NCBI GenBank assembly: GCA_035642415.1 | Contig: DASQSI010000005.1 | Coordinates: 1 to 39,593, forward strand | From: Rubrobacter_F sp035642415 | Lineage (GTDB): Bacteria > Actinomycetota > Rubrobacteria > Rubrobacterales > Rubrobacteraceae | Reading direction: 5' to 3' | Length of the DNA: 39,593 nucleotides | In this document: piece by piece, positions 1-7,503 of the stretch | Layout: each line of letters begins with the position of its first letter | How positions within the stretch are numbered: position 1 is the stretch's first letter | Made by a program: the position numbers and the translations under genes | The notes under the pieces: generated by a model | What the model saw: only the letters and a program-made list of their open reading frames with translations | The model's database searches: none | What the model was told of the DNA's origin: nothing

Positions 1-985
1 TGGGCCGGTGCGCCAAGCGATGGAGGATGCGGGTCTGAAGGCGGGTGAGGTTGACCAGGTGATACTTGTGGGTGGGTCCACCCGCATACCGGCGGTGCAG
101 GAGAAGGTCAAGGAGCTCACCGGCAAGGAGCCCCACAAGGGTATCAACCCCGATGAGGTCGTTGCTGTCGGTGCCGCAATCCAGGCTGGCGTCTTGGCAG
201 GTGAGGTTAAGGACGTTTTGCTCCTCGACGTCACACCGCTCTCTTTGGGGATAGAGACCAAGGGCGGGGTGTTCACAAAGCTCATCGAGCGCAACACGAC
301 CATACCTACGCGTAAGAGCGAGGTATTTACAACCGCCGAAGATAATCAAGGCTCGGTTGAGATCAAGGTGTATCAAGGCGAGCGCGAGATGGCGGCTTAC
401 AACAAGCTGATAGGCAACTTCCAGCTTGTAGGTATCCCTCCCGCGCCGAGAGGTATACCCCAGATCGAGGTTGGGTTCGACATCGACGCGAACGGTATCG
501 TTAACGTGGGGGCAAAGGACCTTGGGACCGGCCAGGAGCAGCGTATCACGATCACAGCCTCGAGCGGCCTTGCCGAGTCGGAGATCGAGCAGATGGTGCG
601 TGATGCAGAGTCGCATACTGAGGAGGATAGGCGCCGTCGCGAGGAGGCCGATGTCCGAAACAACGCCGACAACCTCGTGTACTCCATAGAGCGCTCCATG
701 AAGGACGTCACCGACGGAAAGCTCGATAGTGCTACCAAGGAAGAGATAGAGCAGGCCATAAAGGAGACCAAGGAAGCCCTTGCTGGCGACGATATAGAGG
801 AGATAAAGCGCAAGCAGGAGGCTCTTCTGAGCGCTTCTCACAAACTCTCTGAGGTTCTTTATCAGCAAGCCCAGCATCAACAGGAGGCGAACTCCGCCAG
901 CGCCACGGACGACCAGTCCGCCGATGACGTGGTCGAGGATGCCGAAATTATCGACGAGGAAGATGAGGAGCGTAAGCGTAAGTAG
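1..985 (+). CDS. dnaK: Chaperone DnaK (Hsp70), C-terminal part, cut by window edge
   Basis: The window opens inside dnaK, with in-frame codons from base 2. The visible 327 residues start in the last part of the ATPase domain, with the Hsp70 phosphate-2/adenosine signature VILVGGSTRIPAVQ. The substrate-binding beta domain follows, with the linker DVLLLDVTPLSLGIET and the KVYQGERE strand, and then the helical lid. The tail is acidic and low in complexity (DDVVEDAEIIDEEDEE), as usual for DnaK. DnaK is the ATP-dependent cytosolic chaperone that works with GrpE and DnaJ, both encoded directly downstream. The promoter and any HAIR operator for HspR lie outside the window. Identity is certain; the N-terminal half is simply not visible. 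Confidence 0.97.
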   Translation, partial: GPVRQAMEDAGLKAGEVDQVILVGGSTRIPAVQEKVKELTGKEPHKGINPDEVVAVGAAIQAGVLAGEVKDVLLLDVTPLSLGIETKGGVFTKLIERNTTIPTRKSEVFTTAEDNQGSVEIKVYQGEREMAAYNKLIGNFQLVGIPPAPRGIPQIEVGFDIDANGIVNVGAKDLGTGQEQRITITASSGLAESEIEQMVRDAESHTEEDRRRREEADVRNNADNLVYSIERSMKDVTDGKLDSATKEEIEQAIKETKEALAGDDIEEIKRKQEALLSASHKLSEVLYQQAQHQQEANSASATDDQSADDVVEDAEIIDEEDEERKRK

Positions 986-1058
986 CGCTCGGGCGGCCGG
1001 GGGAGATTCTCCTCCGGCCGCCGCGACCAGAGAGCACAGACCAGGAGGACGAAGAGCC

Positions 1059-1733
1059 TTGAGCAGCGAAGAGCAGAAGCGTACCCCCGACCCTCGGGAT
1101 GACCGGAAACAAGGGCCCGAGGAAAGCTCCGAGCCGGTCGAGGAGACCCAGGGCTCTCCAGAGGATCTGGCTTCCCTCGGCCAGCCAGGCGAAGACCCAG
1201 GGACGGTCGAAGAGCCGGAGAGTATCTTAACTCCTGACGCCCTTGTGGAAGAGGAACCCGGTGTCGTTGCTGAGGAGGATGAGCTGGCGGCCTTGGGGGA
1301 GGAGCTGGAGCTCGCGCGCCGGGAGCGGGACGAGTACCTGGACGCCCTGCGTCGCCTGAAGGCCGAGCTCGAAAACTTGCGCAAGCGCCAGGAGAAGGAA
1401 CGCGCACGCTTGGCACAGCTGGCCTCTGAGGGGCTCGTGAGGGAACTTCTGCCCGTTCTGGACAACTTTGAGCGAGCTTTAGAGGCCGGAGGGGACATCA
1501 GGGAGGGCGTGAGGGCTACATACGAGCAGCTCGTTGCCGTCCTCGGGCGCGAGGGCCTCACTCCCGTAGTTTCCGACGGCCAAACCTTTGATCCCGAGGT
1601 CCATGAGGCCGTGACGAGCCAGCCCTCTGAAGAGCACGAGGAGGGTACGATCCTCCAGACCTTCGAGCGGGGCTATGTGCTTAAAGGCAAGCCCATACGC
1701 CCGGCGAAGGTTGTGGTTGCTAGACAGGTTTAG
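1059..1733 (+). CDS. grpE: Nucleotide exchange factor GrpE
   Basis: GrpE releases ADP from DnaK. The 224-residue protein has a long acidic, disordered N-terminus (about 1-75), a coiled-coil helix (EELELARRERDEYLDALRR, then ELENLRKRQEKER) and the C-terminal beta domain that inserts into DnaK (VLDNFERAL, FDPEVHEAV, GYVLKGKPIRPAKVVV). I chose the TTG at 1059 because AGGAGG at 1043-1048 is well placed before it. The open frame extends upstream to 924, but that part overlaps dnaK in another frame and is not GrpE-like. The gene sits 73 nt after dnaK and 2 nt before dnaJ, so it is co-transcribed and probably coupled to dnaJ. Confidence 0.95.
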   Translation: MSSEEQKRTPDPRDDRKQGPEESSEPVEETQGSPEDLASLGQPGEDPGTVEEPESILTPDALVEEEPGVVAEEDELAALGEELELARRERDEYLDALRRLKAELENLRKRQEKERARLAQLASEGLVRELLPVLDNFERALEAGGDIREGVRATYEQLVAVLGREGLTPVVSDGQTFDPEVHEAVTSQPSEEHEEGTILQTFERGYVLKGKPIRPAKVVVARQV

Positions 1734-1735
1734 GT

Positions 1736-2848
1736 ATGGAGACCAAAGATCTGTACAAGGTTCTCGGGGTATCAAAGGGGGCTTCTCAGGAAGAGATCCG
1801 TAGCTCCTACCGCAAGCTAGCGCGTAAGTACCATCCGGACGCTAACCCCGACGACCCCGACGCCGAGAACCGTTTCAAAGAGATACAGCACGCCTACGAG
1901 ATCCTCTCGGACCCCGAGAAAAGAAGGGGGTACGACGAGGGCCCCCGCACCTTCTTCGGTTCGCAAGGCGCCGGCCGCGGAGGATCCCGCGGTGCAGGCT
2001 TCGGAGGTTTCTCCGACCTCTCGGATCTCTTCGGCAGCTTCGGGGATATCTTCGAGCGTCCCGCCCGTAACAGCAAGGCTTCGCTCAAGGGCGAGGACGT
2101 AACTGTAAATGCCAACTTGAAGTTCAAGGATGCCTTGACCGGCGTCACGACGCGGGTCAGCGTGCCGGTCGAGAAGGAGTGTAGAAACTGTCGGGGGACA
2201 GGGGCGGCTGCCGGGACGGCGCCGCGGACGTGCCCGGAGTGTGGCGGGCGTGGCGTGCGGAGCCGCGATCAGGGGTTCTTCGCGTTCTCTGAACCGTGTC
2301 TAAGGTGCGGAGGTGAGGGCACGATCATCGAGAAGCCGTGCGCCGCGTGCGGGGGGAGCGGCAGGTTGCGCGAGGCTCATCAGGTTACGGTCAAGATACC
2401 GGCCGGGGTTAAGGATGGCATGAAGATCCGCGTTGCTGGCCGAGGCAACGCCGGGAAGAAGGGAGGACCTCCGGGGGACCTGTACGTGCTGACGCGAGTT
2501 CAGGAACACCCGGTCTTCAAGCGTCGTGGGGACGACTTCGTGGTCGAGGTGCCGGTCAGCTTCGTCGAGGCAGCCTTAGGGGCGGAGATCGAGGTGCCGC
2601 GGCCGGAAAGCGGGACGGTGAAGCTTAGGTTGCCGCCAGGGACGCAGGACGGCAAGCAATTCAAGGTGCGCGGGGCCGGAGCGCCGAAGGCCCGGACGCG
2701 CGGTGCGGAGAGGGGGGATCTCATCGTGCAGGTGTGCCTTGTCGTACCCAAGAAGCTCAAGCGGCGGGAGCGCGAGATCTTGGAGGCCCTCGCCGAGGAG
2801 CGGGACGAGAACGTGCGGGACGAGCTCTTTAAGAAGGTGGGCTCGTGA
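1736..2848 (+). CDS. dnaJ: Chaperone DnaJ (Hsp40, type I)
   Basis: This is the co-chaperone that stimulates DnaK ATPase and delivers substrates. All type-I parts are visible in 370 residues. The J-domain is at 1-70, with the catalytic HPD at 33-35. A Gly/Phe-rich linker follows (about 75-105). The zinc region, about residues 147-210, has four CxxCxGxG-type repeats (CRNCRGTG, CPECGGRG, CLRCGGEG, CAACGGSG). Then come the two C-terminal beta-barrel domains (VTVKIPAGVKDGMKIRVAGRG, LPPGTQDGKQFKVRGAG). The stop codon overlaps the hspR start as GTGA, so chaperone and repressor translation are coupled. Length is normal. Confidence 0.96.
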   Translation: METKDLYKVLGVSKGASQEEIRSSYRKLARKYHPDANPDDPDAENRFKEIQHAYEILSDPEKRRGYDEGPRTFFGSQGAGRGGSRGAGFGGFSDLSDLFGSFGDIFERPARNSKASLKGEDVTVNANLKFKDALTGVTTRVSVPVEKECRNCRGTGAAAGTAPRTCPECGGRGVRSRDQGFFAFSEPCLRCGGEGTIIEKPCAACGGSGRLREAHQVTVKIPAGVKDGMKIRVAGRGNAGKKGGPPGDLYVLTRVQEHPVFKRRGDDFVVEVPVSFVEAALGAEIEVPRPESGTVKLRLPPGTQDGKQFKVRGAGAPKARTRGAERGDLIVQVCLVVPKKLKRREREILEALAEERDENVRDELFKKVGS

Positions 2849-3246
2849 ACCTTAGAAAGCGCCCAGGGTACATGATCGGGGTAGCTGCGGAGCTCATCGG
2901 GGTACACCCGCAGACCTTGAGGATGTATGAGCGCAAAGGCCTGCTCTGTCCGCGCAAGAGCATAAAGAACACCCGGTTGTACTCCCAGGAAGACGTGGAG
3001 CTCGGAAGATACATCCAGAAGCTCACCCAAGAGATGGGGATGAACCTCGCTGGGGCGAAGAAGATCCTTGACCTCGAGAAGAAGGTCGAGAGGTTGGAGA
3101 CCGAGAACCTGCGGTTGCGTGGGGAGTTGAAGAGGCAGAGCGTAGAGCACGACAGGGCTGTCCAGGAAATACACCGTAGCTACAAGCGGGAGATCATGCT
3201 GCTGCCACGCGGGGAGCTTGTGCGTAGTAAAAGGCAGGGATTCTAG
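2845..3246 (+). CDS. hspR: Heat-shock repressor HspR (MerR family)
   Basis: HspR is the actinobacterial repressor of the dnaK operon; it binds HAIR inverted repeats with DnaK as co-repressor. The 133-residue protein has the MerR winged helix-turn-helix (YMIGVAAELIGVHPQTLRMYERKGLL, with RLYSQEDVELGRYIQKL as the wing) at about 8-70. A coiled coil (LEKKVERLETENLRLRGELKRQ) follows and then a basic tail. It starts at GTG 2845, overlapping dnaJ by 4 nt. No HAIR repeat occurs in the visible sequence, as expected when the operator lies upstream of dnaK. groEL in this window carries CIRCE instead, so two heat-shock circuits coexist. Confidence 0.93.
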   Translation: MNLRKRPGYMIGVAAELIGVHPQTLRMYERKGLLCPRKSIKNTRLYSQEDVELGRYIQKLTQEMGMNLAGAKKILDLEKKVERLETENLRLRGELKRQSVEHDRAVQEIHRSYKREIMLLPRGELVRSKRQGF

Positions 3247-3731
3247 TGGCCGAGGTTATGCGCTGCTATCTGCACCCGAAGCGGGAGACACGCGTCTCTT
3301 GCGCCACGTGCGGGCGTCCCATCTGCACCGAGTGTATGAGGGCGACGGATGTTGGGATCAAATGCCCCGACGATGCCAGGCTTCCCCGCAGCGCCCGGAC
3401 CGGCGTGATGAAGCCGGACCAGATTTTAAAGAGCCTTCTAGCCGGTCTCGTCGTCGCTTTGGTAGGCATCCCTATTGTGTACATGCTTTTTAATCTTCCG
3501 TTCCAGTGGCTGCTCTCGGCTGCAGCTGGCTTCGGTGCGGGAACCTTTATTAACCGTGCCGGGGGTCGCAATGGCGGGCCACTGGCTATCGTCATCTCAG
3601 TCGTCGCCACGGCTATCCCGTTCCTGGTGTGGTTGGCACCAGACATCCTCATGGGTACCACGAGCGTATTCGGGGTAGTTTCAGTGGTGTTCGCTATTGT
3701 CGCCGCCGGTCTGGCAAACCGCCGGTCGTGA
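3246..3731 (+). CDS. B-box-type zinc-finger membrane protein, function unknown
   Basis: A 161-residue protein starting at GTG 3246, which shares one base with the hspR stop (TAGTG). The N-terminus is a small zinc-binding module: CYLHPKRETRVSCATCGRPICTECM, with Cys/His pairs at about 7-31, followed by GIKCPDDA. This arrangement is common ahead of rhomboid-like or unknown membrane domains in actinobacteria. Residues about 60-160 hold four hydrophobic helices, with short glycine-rich loops (AGFGAGTFINRAGGRNGG). No rhomboid Ser/His motif is present, so proteolysis is not implied. It ends the heat-shock operon and may be a membrane quality-control partner, but that is only a guess from position. 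Confidence 0.8.
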   Translation: MAEVMRCYLHPKRETRVSCATCGRPICTECMRATDVGIKCPDDARLPRSARTGVMKPDQILKSLLAGLVVALVGIPIVYMLFNLPFQWLLSAAAGFGAGTFINRAGGRNGGPLAIVISVVATAIPFLVWLAPDILMGTTSVFGVVSVVFAIVAAGLANRRS

Positions 3732-4281
3732 CTTGTAGGGAGGGGGGAATAGGTCCCTTAGCCCTTGCAAGCTCTTACCTCTTACATTTTTGCAAGAAGG
3801 CATGGGCGTAGCTCAGAGGCGGTCGAACTGTCTTCTATTAGGCACACAACCGGTTCTCCTTGGGTTGCTCATCATGGAATACACTTTCAACAAAAGGACC
3901 TTAGCGTCTGCACCAATCCCGGCAACGCTGCTTGAGCAGCTCCTAACGAACGCGTCGTTTCAAACGCGCTGCATAACCGCTCCGGAGTCCGCCTCACCTC
4001 CAATCAACCATCTTACATATGTCAGACGTTGTACCTCTAAATCTACTTCAACCTTGAATCACAAAACTCTGATGAACCCAAAGCGACGCGGATTTCCTAT
4101 ATGTGAGCCGTAAAACGGGTATAAATATCGCCCGCGGCGGATACCGAACTAGTAACTTAACCTGTAGATTAAACGAACCTTAACTTGTAGGTAAAATTAT
4201 ACCTTAATATAAGGTTAAGCTCGGAAAAATACTTTCAGAAAGCCTAGCGTAGCCTCGAGAGCCGTGGTAGGGTTGATAAAC
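3732..4281. other. Non-coding gap, AT-rich toward its right end
   Basis: About 550 bases with no convincing gene. An open frame at 3790-4113 on the plus strand has no ribosome site and no protein-like composition. The left part holds a tRNA-5'-like string (3804-3826). The right part (4110-4260) is markedly AT-rich and carries a cluster of TTAACCT/AGGTTAA motifs and a perfect palindrome (4201-4215), listed separately. No terminator with a T-run was found after 3731. Confidence 0.6.
4156..4219. promoter_or_regulatory. Palindrome and repeated TTAACCT/AGGTTAA motifs (candidate operator)
   Basis: ACCTTA-ATA-TAAGGT at 4201-4215 is a perfect inverted repeat with a 3-base centre. The same core recurs as CTTAACCT (4156-4163), AACCTTAA (4176-4183) and AAGGTTAAG (4211-4219). 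The cluster is about 65-125 bases before the SepIVA-like gene, in AT-rich DNA, so it probably contains its promoter and a regulator site. The cognate regulator is unknown. Confidence 0.45.
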
Positions 4282-4836
4282 ATGAGAGAGGACATGGAGT
4301 ACATCAGCGGAGTGTTGGACGAGTTGGAGGCGATCGTTCGAGATGCTTCCAAGGTACCGATGCGCAAAGGTTGGGCCGTGATCGACCGGGCCGACCTGCT
4401 CGTGATACTGGACGAGCTTCGCGGGTCTATACCTAAGGAGTTGTCGGAAGCTGAGGAAGTTCGCAGGGAGTGCTCGGCGATCATAGCAGCTGCCGAAGAG
4501 GAGGCGCATAGGATCGTCGAGGATGCGCACGAGCGGGCGGAGGCGAAGGTCTTGGACACGGAGATGTACCGGCGTTCGCAGCGGCGGGCAGCCGAGACTG
4601 TGGACCGGGCCGAACGCTACGCCCGAGAGATACAAGGTGGCTCTGAGGTGTATCAGCAACGGGTGATGGACCAGCTTGAGGGCTGGTTCCAGGACTCGCT
4701 CGTCTCGATCGGAGAGTCCAGGCAGGAGCTGGGTAGCACCTCCTCTGTGCGTCGGTCTTCCATGCCCACCGCCGAAGCTTCACCAGCTCCTAATGAAGAT
4801 GGACAAGAGCGCGGCTGGCGGGCTAGTCCGGCCTAA
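4282..4836 (+). CDS. SepIVA-like coiled-coil septation protein
   Basis: The 184-residue protein resembles mycobacterial SepIVA (Rv2927c family, DivIVA-related), which acts in septation and cell-envelope growth. The N-terminal block DELEAIVRDASKVPM, the following DRADLLVILDELRGSIPKEL, and the distal WFQDSLVSIGESRQEL match the family pattern as I recall it. The middle is an Ala/Glu/Arg-rich coiled coil (about 60-130), shorter than in mycobacteria. The tail is low in complexity. Start choice is uncertain: ATG 4282 has weak AGGG upstream, while ATG 4294 (MEYISGVLDEL) aligns better with SepIVA but has GAGAGG only 3 bases away. A GTG at 4264 is less likely. The gene appears monocistronic, with a motif-rich AT tract upstream. 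Confidence 0.72.
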   Translation: MREDMEYISGVLDELEAIVRDASKVPMRKGWAVIDRADLLVILDELRGSIPKELSEAEEVRRECSAIIAAAEEEAHRIVEDAHERAEAKVLDTEMYRRSQRRAAETVDRAERYAREIQGGSEVYQQRVMDQLEGWFQDSLVSIGESRQELGSTSSVRRSSMPTAEASPAPNEDGQERGWRASPA

Positions 4837-5149
4837 TGGCCTAAAAATCCTTTCGACTCTTCTTCAAGCCTTTCACACGTACTGTTTGTAGCCCGGTTGC
4901 GTATCGAAACTCCGCGTGGTTCTGCGACAGGTAACATAGCCTCGCGGTCCTTGATGCCCAACCATACCGAGGCTTACAGCCTTCTAGCCGTTACATAGCT
5001 CTAATCTCTAATATTACTCTTCAAATATAGGGCCAACGCCGTCGTTACACAACAGAGTGGTGAGTGCGAAAGGCGTAGCCAGGGCGGGCTTCATCTGACC
5101 TATGTCTCAACTATTTAGATAGATAACGCACGAAGTCTCATCAGATGCG
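4837..5149. other. Non-coding gap between convergent genes
   Basis: About 310 bases between the ends of the SepIVA-like gene and the minus-strand membrane protein. I see no open frame with coding character, no GC-rich terminator with a T-run, and no repeat family shared with other gaps. Confidence 0.5.
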
Positions 5150-5929
5150 CTACCTATCAGGAGGTCTTGGGGGAGACACCGTGGAGTGCAGGGCCTCTAA
5201 GCGGAGGTTCATTTCGTCGAGGTCTGTGGACACGTTAGCTACTGCGTCTCGAACTTTGCCCCTACTTTCTACAGAAAGGCGCACGAGCCGCATTTGGAGG
5301 ATCGTAAGTTGCTTGAGGATATGAGAGATCTCCGCGTCTGCGGCGCGTATTTCCTCCTTCAGCTCGCCGAGGTCAACATCTCGGCCCTCACGTTGCCTAG
5401 GGCTGGTGTATATAGAGCCGAGTTCCCGGATCGCGTCTGCCGCTTTCTCCCGCTTCTCCGCGATGTCTACGAGGCGTTCGGCTATCCGACGGAGCTTTGG
5501 AACCGTGTCGTCTAGTACGGTCCGAGCAACGTCGCCTGACTCCTCGATGGCGACCATCGTTCGCTGATAGATCTCAAGCGCTGCCTCCACTTTTCGGCGA
5601 GTCTCTCCCCGCGGCAGCCAGCGAGCGCGCCGTTCGGGCGAGATGTCTCGATCTCTAGAGGATCCGAGCTGTGTCCTCGATTGGCTCTCCCATCTCTCTA
5701 GAGTCCTACTTTTTAAAAGTGGGTCGCGAGCGGCCAGCAAGACAAGAGCAGCGTAAGTCGCAAGTGTCAGAGGAACGACCCACCATACCAAGGTCGTCGT
5801 GAAGAAGACGAGCCCGATCACGACCACGAGCAGCCCCCACGGGCGCAAGAAGGCAGCTCGCATCACTCGTCGTCGCGCCGCAGGCGAGAGCTGCCAACCG
5901 GCTTCGCCGGTTCGATCAGAGCTCCGCAT
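5150..5929 (-). CDS. Membrane-anchored coiled-coil protein, unknown function
   Basis: I do not recognise a family. The 259-residue protein has a basic N-terminus and then two transmembrane helices at about 29-67 (WGLLVVVIGLVFF and VVPLTLATYAALVLLAA). A long cytosolic region follows, dominated by amphipathic helices (about 115-250), including KVEAALEIYQRTMVAIEES, KLRRIAERLVDIAEKREKAA and heptad-like DAEISHILKQLTILQMRLVRL. The C-terminus is Pro-rich. The ATG at 5929 lies inside the end of the upstream SAM hydrolase gene (14-nt overlap), so the two are translationally coupled and belong to one minus-strand operon. Such topology often serves as a scaffold. No catalytic motif is visible. Confidence 0.72.
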   Translation of the reverse strand: MRSSDRTGEAGWQLSPAARRRVMRAAFLRPWGLLVVVIGLVFFTTTLVWWVVPLTLATYAALVLLAARDPLLKSRTLERWESQSRTQLGSSRDRDISPERRARWLPRGETRRKVEAALEIYQRTMVAIEESGDVARTVLDDTVPKLRRIAERLVDIAEKREKAADAIRELGSIYTSPRQREGRDVDLGELKEEIRAADAEISHILKQLTILQMRLVRLSVESRGKVRDAVANVSTDLDEMNLRLEALHSTVSPPRPPDR

Positions 5930-6770
5930 CGCCCCTCACATGACGTTCGGGGTGATGTCCAAGGACGGTCAGGCGTACCTGATTGCCTATTTCCAGTGCT
6001 AGGGCTCGGGAAGCGTTGCCCCTGTTCACGGAGAGGCTCAGGCATCGGTGAGAATCCGGGACGAGTATGAGATCCCCAACCTTCGAATGCCCGAAGGTCT
6101 TGACGTAGCGGACCAGCATGTCGCCATCCTCTCCAGCTTCGACCTTGACCAGCGCGCCGAATGGGAGGCTGGCTTCTTTTACTGTCGCCGAGAGCCGGGC
6201 GTTGCCGTAACGGTCTACACTAATGATGGTAGCCGTGAAGGTGTTGGCGCCGTCTTTCTCCATGCCGAACGGCTCGACACGCACGAGCGAAGCGGGATCC
6301 ACAACCTCCCCGAGCAGCGTATGATCTAACCCCGCTGCCAAGTGCGCCGCTGCAGGGGCGAAGATGTCACGGCCATGGAAGGTGCTCGAGACGGGTCGTA
6401 CATAGTAATCGGCGTTCGTCAGTGAAACGGCGCTCGTGATACCGCCCAGAGACTCAGCCGCGGGCACCAGAAGCCCATTATCCGGACCAATGAGAAAGGC
6501 TCCGCCTGCGCTTAAGAGGGTTAGTGCGCGCCTCTTGGTACCGACGCCGGGATCGACGACTGCGAGGTAGACTGCATCCTTAGGCATGTAGCGCGTGGCA
6601 TGTTCGAGGATCTCAGCCCCCGCCTCCACCCCGAAGCCGGGTACCTCGTGCGTAAGGTCAATCACCGTGGTCCCCGGTGCTATTCGAAGCATCACCCCTT
6701 TGCACAGACCGACGAAATCGTCGCCGAGTCCATAGTCCGAGAGAAAGCAAATGGACCGTACGTTGCTCAC
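5916..6770 (-). CDS. S-adenosyl-L-methionine hydrolase (DUF62, adenosine-forming)
   Basis: This family hydrolyses SAM to adenosine and methionine and is related to fluorinase and chlorinase. The 284-residue protein has the family start (CFLSDYGLGDDFVGLCKGVM), VIDLTHEVPGF, and VVDPGVGTKRRAL. The hydrolase triad known from archaeal enzymes as Asp68/Arg75/His127 is present here as Asp73, Arg80 and His132, with identical spacing. That supports hydrolase rather than halogenase function. The C-terminal beta-barrel domain begins near 170 (FTATIISVDRYGNARLS). Start: GTG at 6770. A TATACT box ends 6 bases before it, so the mRNA is probably leaderless. It is co-transcribed with the membrane coiled-coil gene. 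Confidence 0.9.
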   Translation of the reverse strand: MSNVRSICFLSDYGLGDDFVGLCKGVMLRIAPGTTVIDLTHEVPGFGVEAGAEILEHATRYMPKDAVYLAVVDPGVGTKRRALTLLSAGGAFLIGPDNGLLVPAAESLGGITSAVSLTNADYYVRPVSSTFHGRDIFAPAAAHLAAGLDHTLLGEVVDPASLVRVEPFGMEKDGANTFTATIISVDRYGNARLSATVKEASLPFGALVKVEAGEDGDMLVRYVKTFGHSKVGDLILVPDSHRCLSLSVNRGNASRALALEIGNQVRLTVLGHHPERHVRGDAEL

Positions 6771-6776
6771 TCTCCC

Positions 6777-6782
6777 AGTATA
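6777..6782 (-). promoter_or_regulatory. -10 box of SAM hydrolase operon, probable leaderless promoter
   Basis: On the minus strand TATACT is followed by six bases (GGGAGA) and then the GTG start at 6770, which puts the expected transcription start on or beside the start codon. The GGGAGA touches the GTG, too close to act as a normal ribosome site. No good -35 box was identified. Confidence 0.55.
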
Positions 6783-7296
6783 TAAAATGCGGCGCGCTTA
6801 TAGTGCGCCGACTAGCGAGCGCAAAAAGAAGTCTGCAGCCTCTAGTATTCGCCTTTAGTGATAGTCGTTTAGAAACTGGCTGGTGTGGTTAGGGCCCATG
6901 ATGAAATCCTTTATGCGGGCGGTGGCGCCTGCGATCCTGCAGGTTGTATGACCTGGCTCTTGCCGTCCTTAGTCTGCGTGAGACGCTGCTCAGTAATGTG
7001 CCCTACAGACCTTAGAGCACCTACCGTCTCCTATAAACCGTACCTTAGCTGCCGCGTTAGCCCTCAAGGGCGCGTCTCGCAGGTAGCCTACCTGCAGTCC
7101 GAATTCAACCATTGGATTAATCTCAACATTAAACTTACCTCACCTTTGACCAACGAGTTATACAAATTTCGTTGTAAGCTTAGGTTTTGGTCTGATCCCA
7201 ACATATAGTGTTGCAAACTCAGAAGCGAGACGTCATATCGTGCAAGGTTTTCTTCGGTGAGGGGCTATTCCGCTTAGGTAAAGGGATTTTCGAATG
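6783..7296. other. Non-coding gap with a 7-bp hairpin
   Basis: About 510 bases without a credible gene; the plus frame 6885-7208 has no ribosome site and no protein-like composition. GCAGGTA-GCC-TACCTGC at 7079-7095 is a perfect inverted repeat. The stretch 7100-7200 is AT-rich. The region to the right (7297-7503) holds the candidate structured RNA. Confidence 0.5.
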
Positions 7297-7325
7297 TTGC
7301 GTCGATCTAAAGCAAGTGCTAGTTT
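7297..7325 (+). promoter_or_regulatory. Candidate promoter of the structured RNA
   Basis: TTGCGT (7297-7302) and TAGTTT (7320-7325) are separated by 17 bases, which fits a housekeeping-sigma promoter and would start RNA near A7331. The -10 matches only the TAnnnT core, so support is moderate. Confidence 0.4.
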
Positions 7326-7330
7326 TTCTC

Positions 7331-7503
7331 ACTACAGGCAGGTTCCGTGGCCGGGGCTCGGTTTGAAGCTCGGGTTTAACAAGGAGCCTGTCGGGACCTC
7401 ACCTATGGGGAGGGGGTAGGTGAGGTCCTGGTGAAGCCCTTCGGGGGGAGGGGCTGCAGCCCGGGAGCGTTCTGGTTTTGGAGGGACGCTCCCGGGCTTT
7501 TCT
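7331..7503 (+). ncRNA. Candidate structured non-coding RNA with own terminator
   Basis: About 173 bases with four stacked secondary-structure elements and no open frame. ACAGGC (7334-7339) can pair with GCCTGT (7386-7391). GGACCTCACCTA (7394-7405) pairs perfectly with TAGGTGAGGTCC (7417-7428) around a G-rich loop, TGGGGAGGGGG. A third hairpin, AGCCC...GGGCT, at about 7435-7455 contains a C-UUCG-G tetraloop option. The fourth is a T-run terminator. Inside the first stem GCTCGG is repeated twice near 7354-7372. The plus-strand terminator has no plus-strand protein gene before it for more than 2 kb (the nearest upstream genes run minus), which argues for an RNA gene. It does not match any RNA class I can name. 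Confidence 0.5.
7459..7503 (+). terminator. Rho-independent terminator
   Basis: GCCCGGGAGCGT (7459-7470) pairs perfectly over 12 bp with ACGCTCCCGGGC (7486-7497). The loop is 15 bases and TTTTCT follows. The T-run is on the plus strand only, so it terminates plus-strand RNA; it lies just past the end of the minus-strand glycosyltransferase gene. Confidence 0.8.

Noticed and set aside
3790..4113. 107-codon plus-strand open frame
   Set aside because: No ribosome site, low-complexity composition and no coding codon bias; it overlaps the tRNA-like string.
6885..7208. 107-codon plus-strand open frame in the gap before the structured RNA
   Set aside because: Unusual composition (many Cys, Trp, Arg), no ribosome site, and stops in the AT-rich tract; it looks like chance.
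7390..7500. 6C RNA on the minus strand
   Set aside because: Two C-rich loops are present there, but no terminator or T-run follows on that strand; the plus-strand reading fits better. It remains an alternative worth one Rfam scan.
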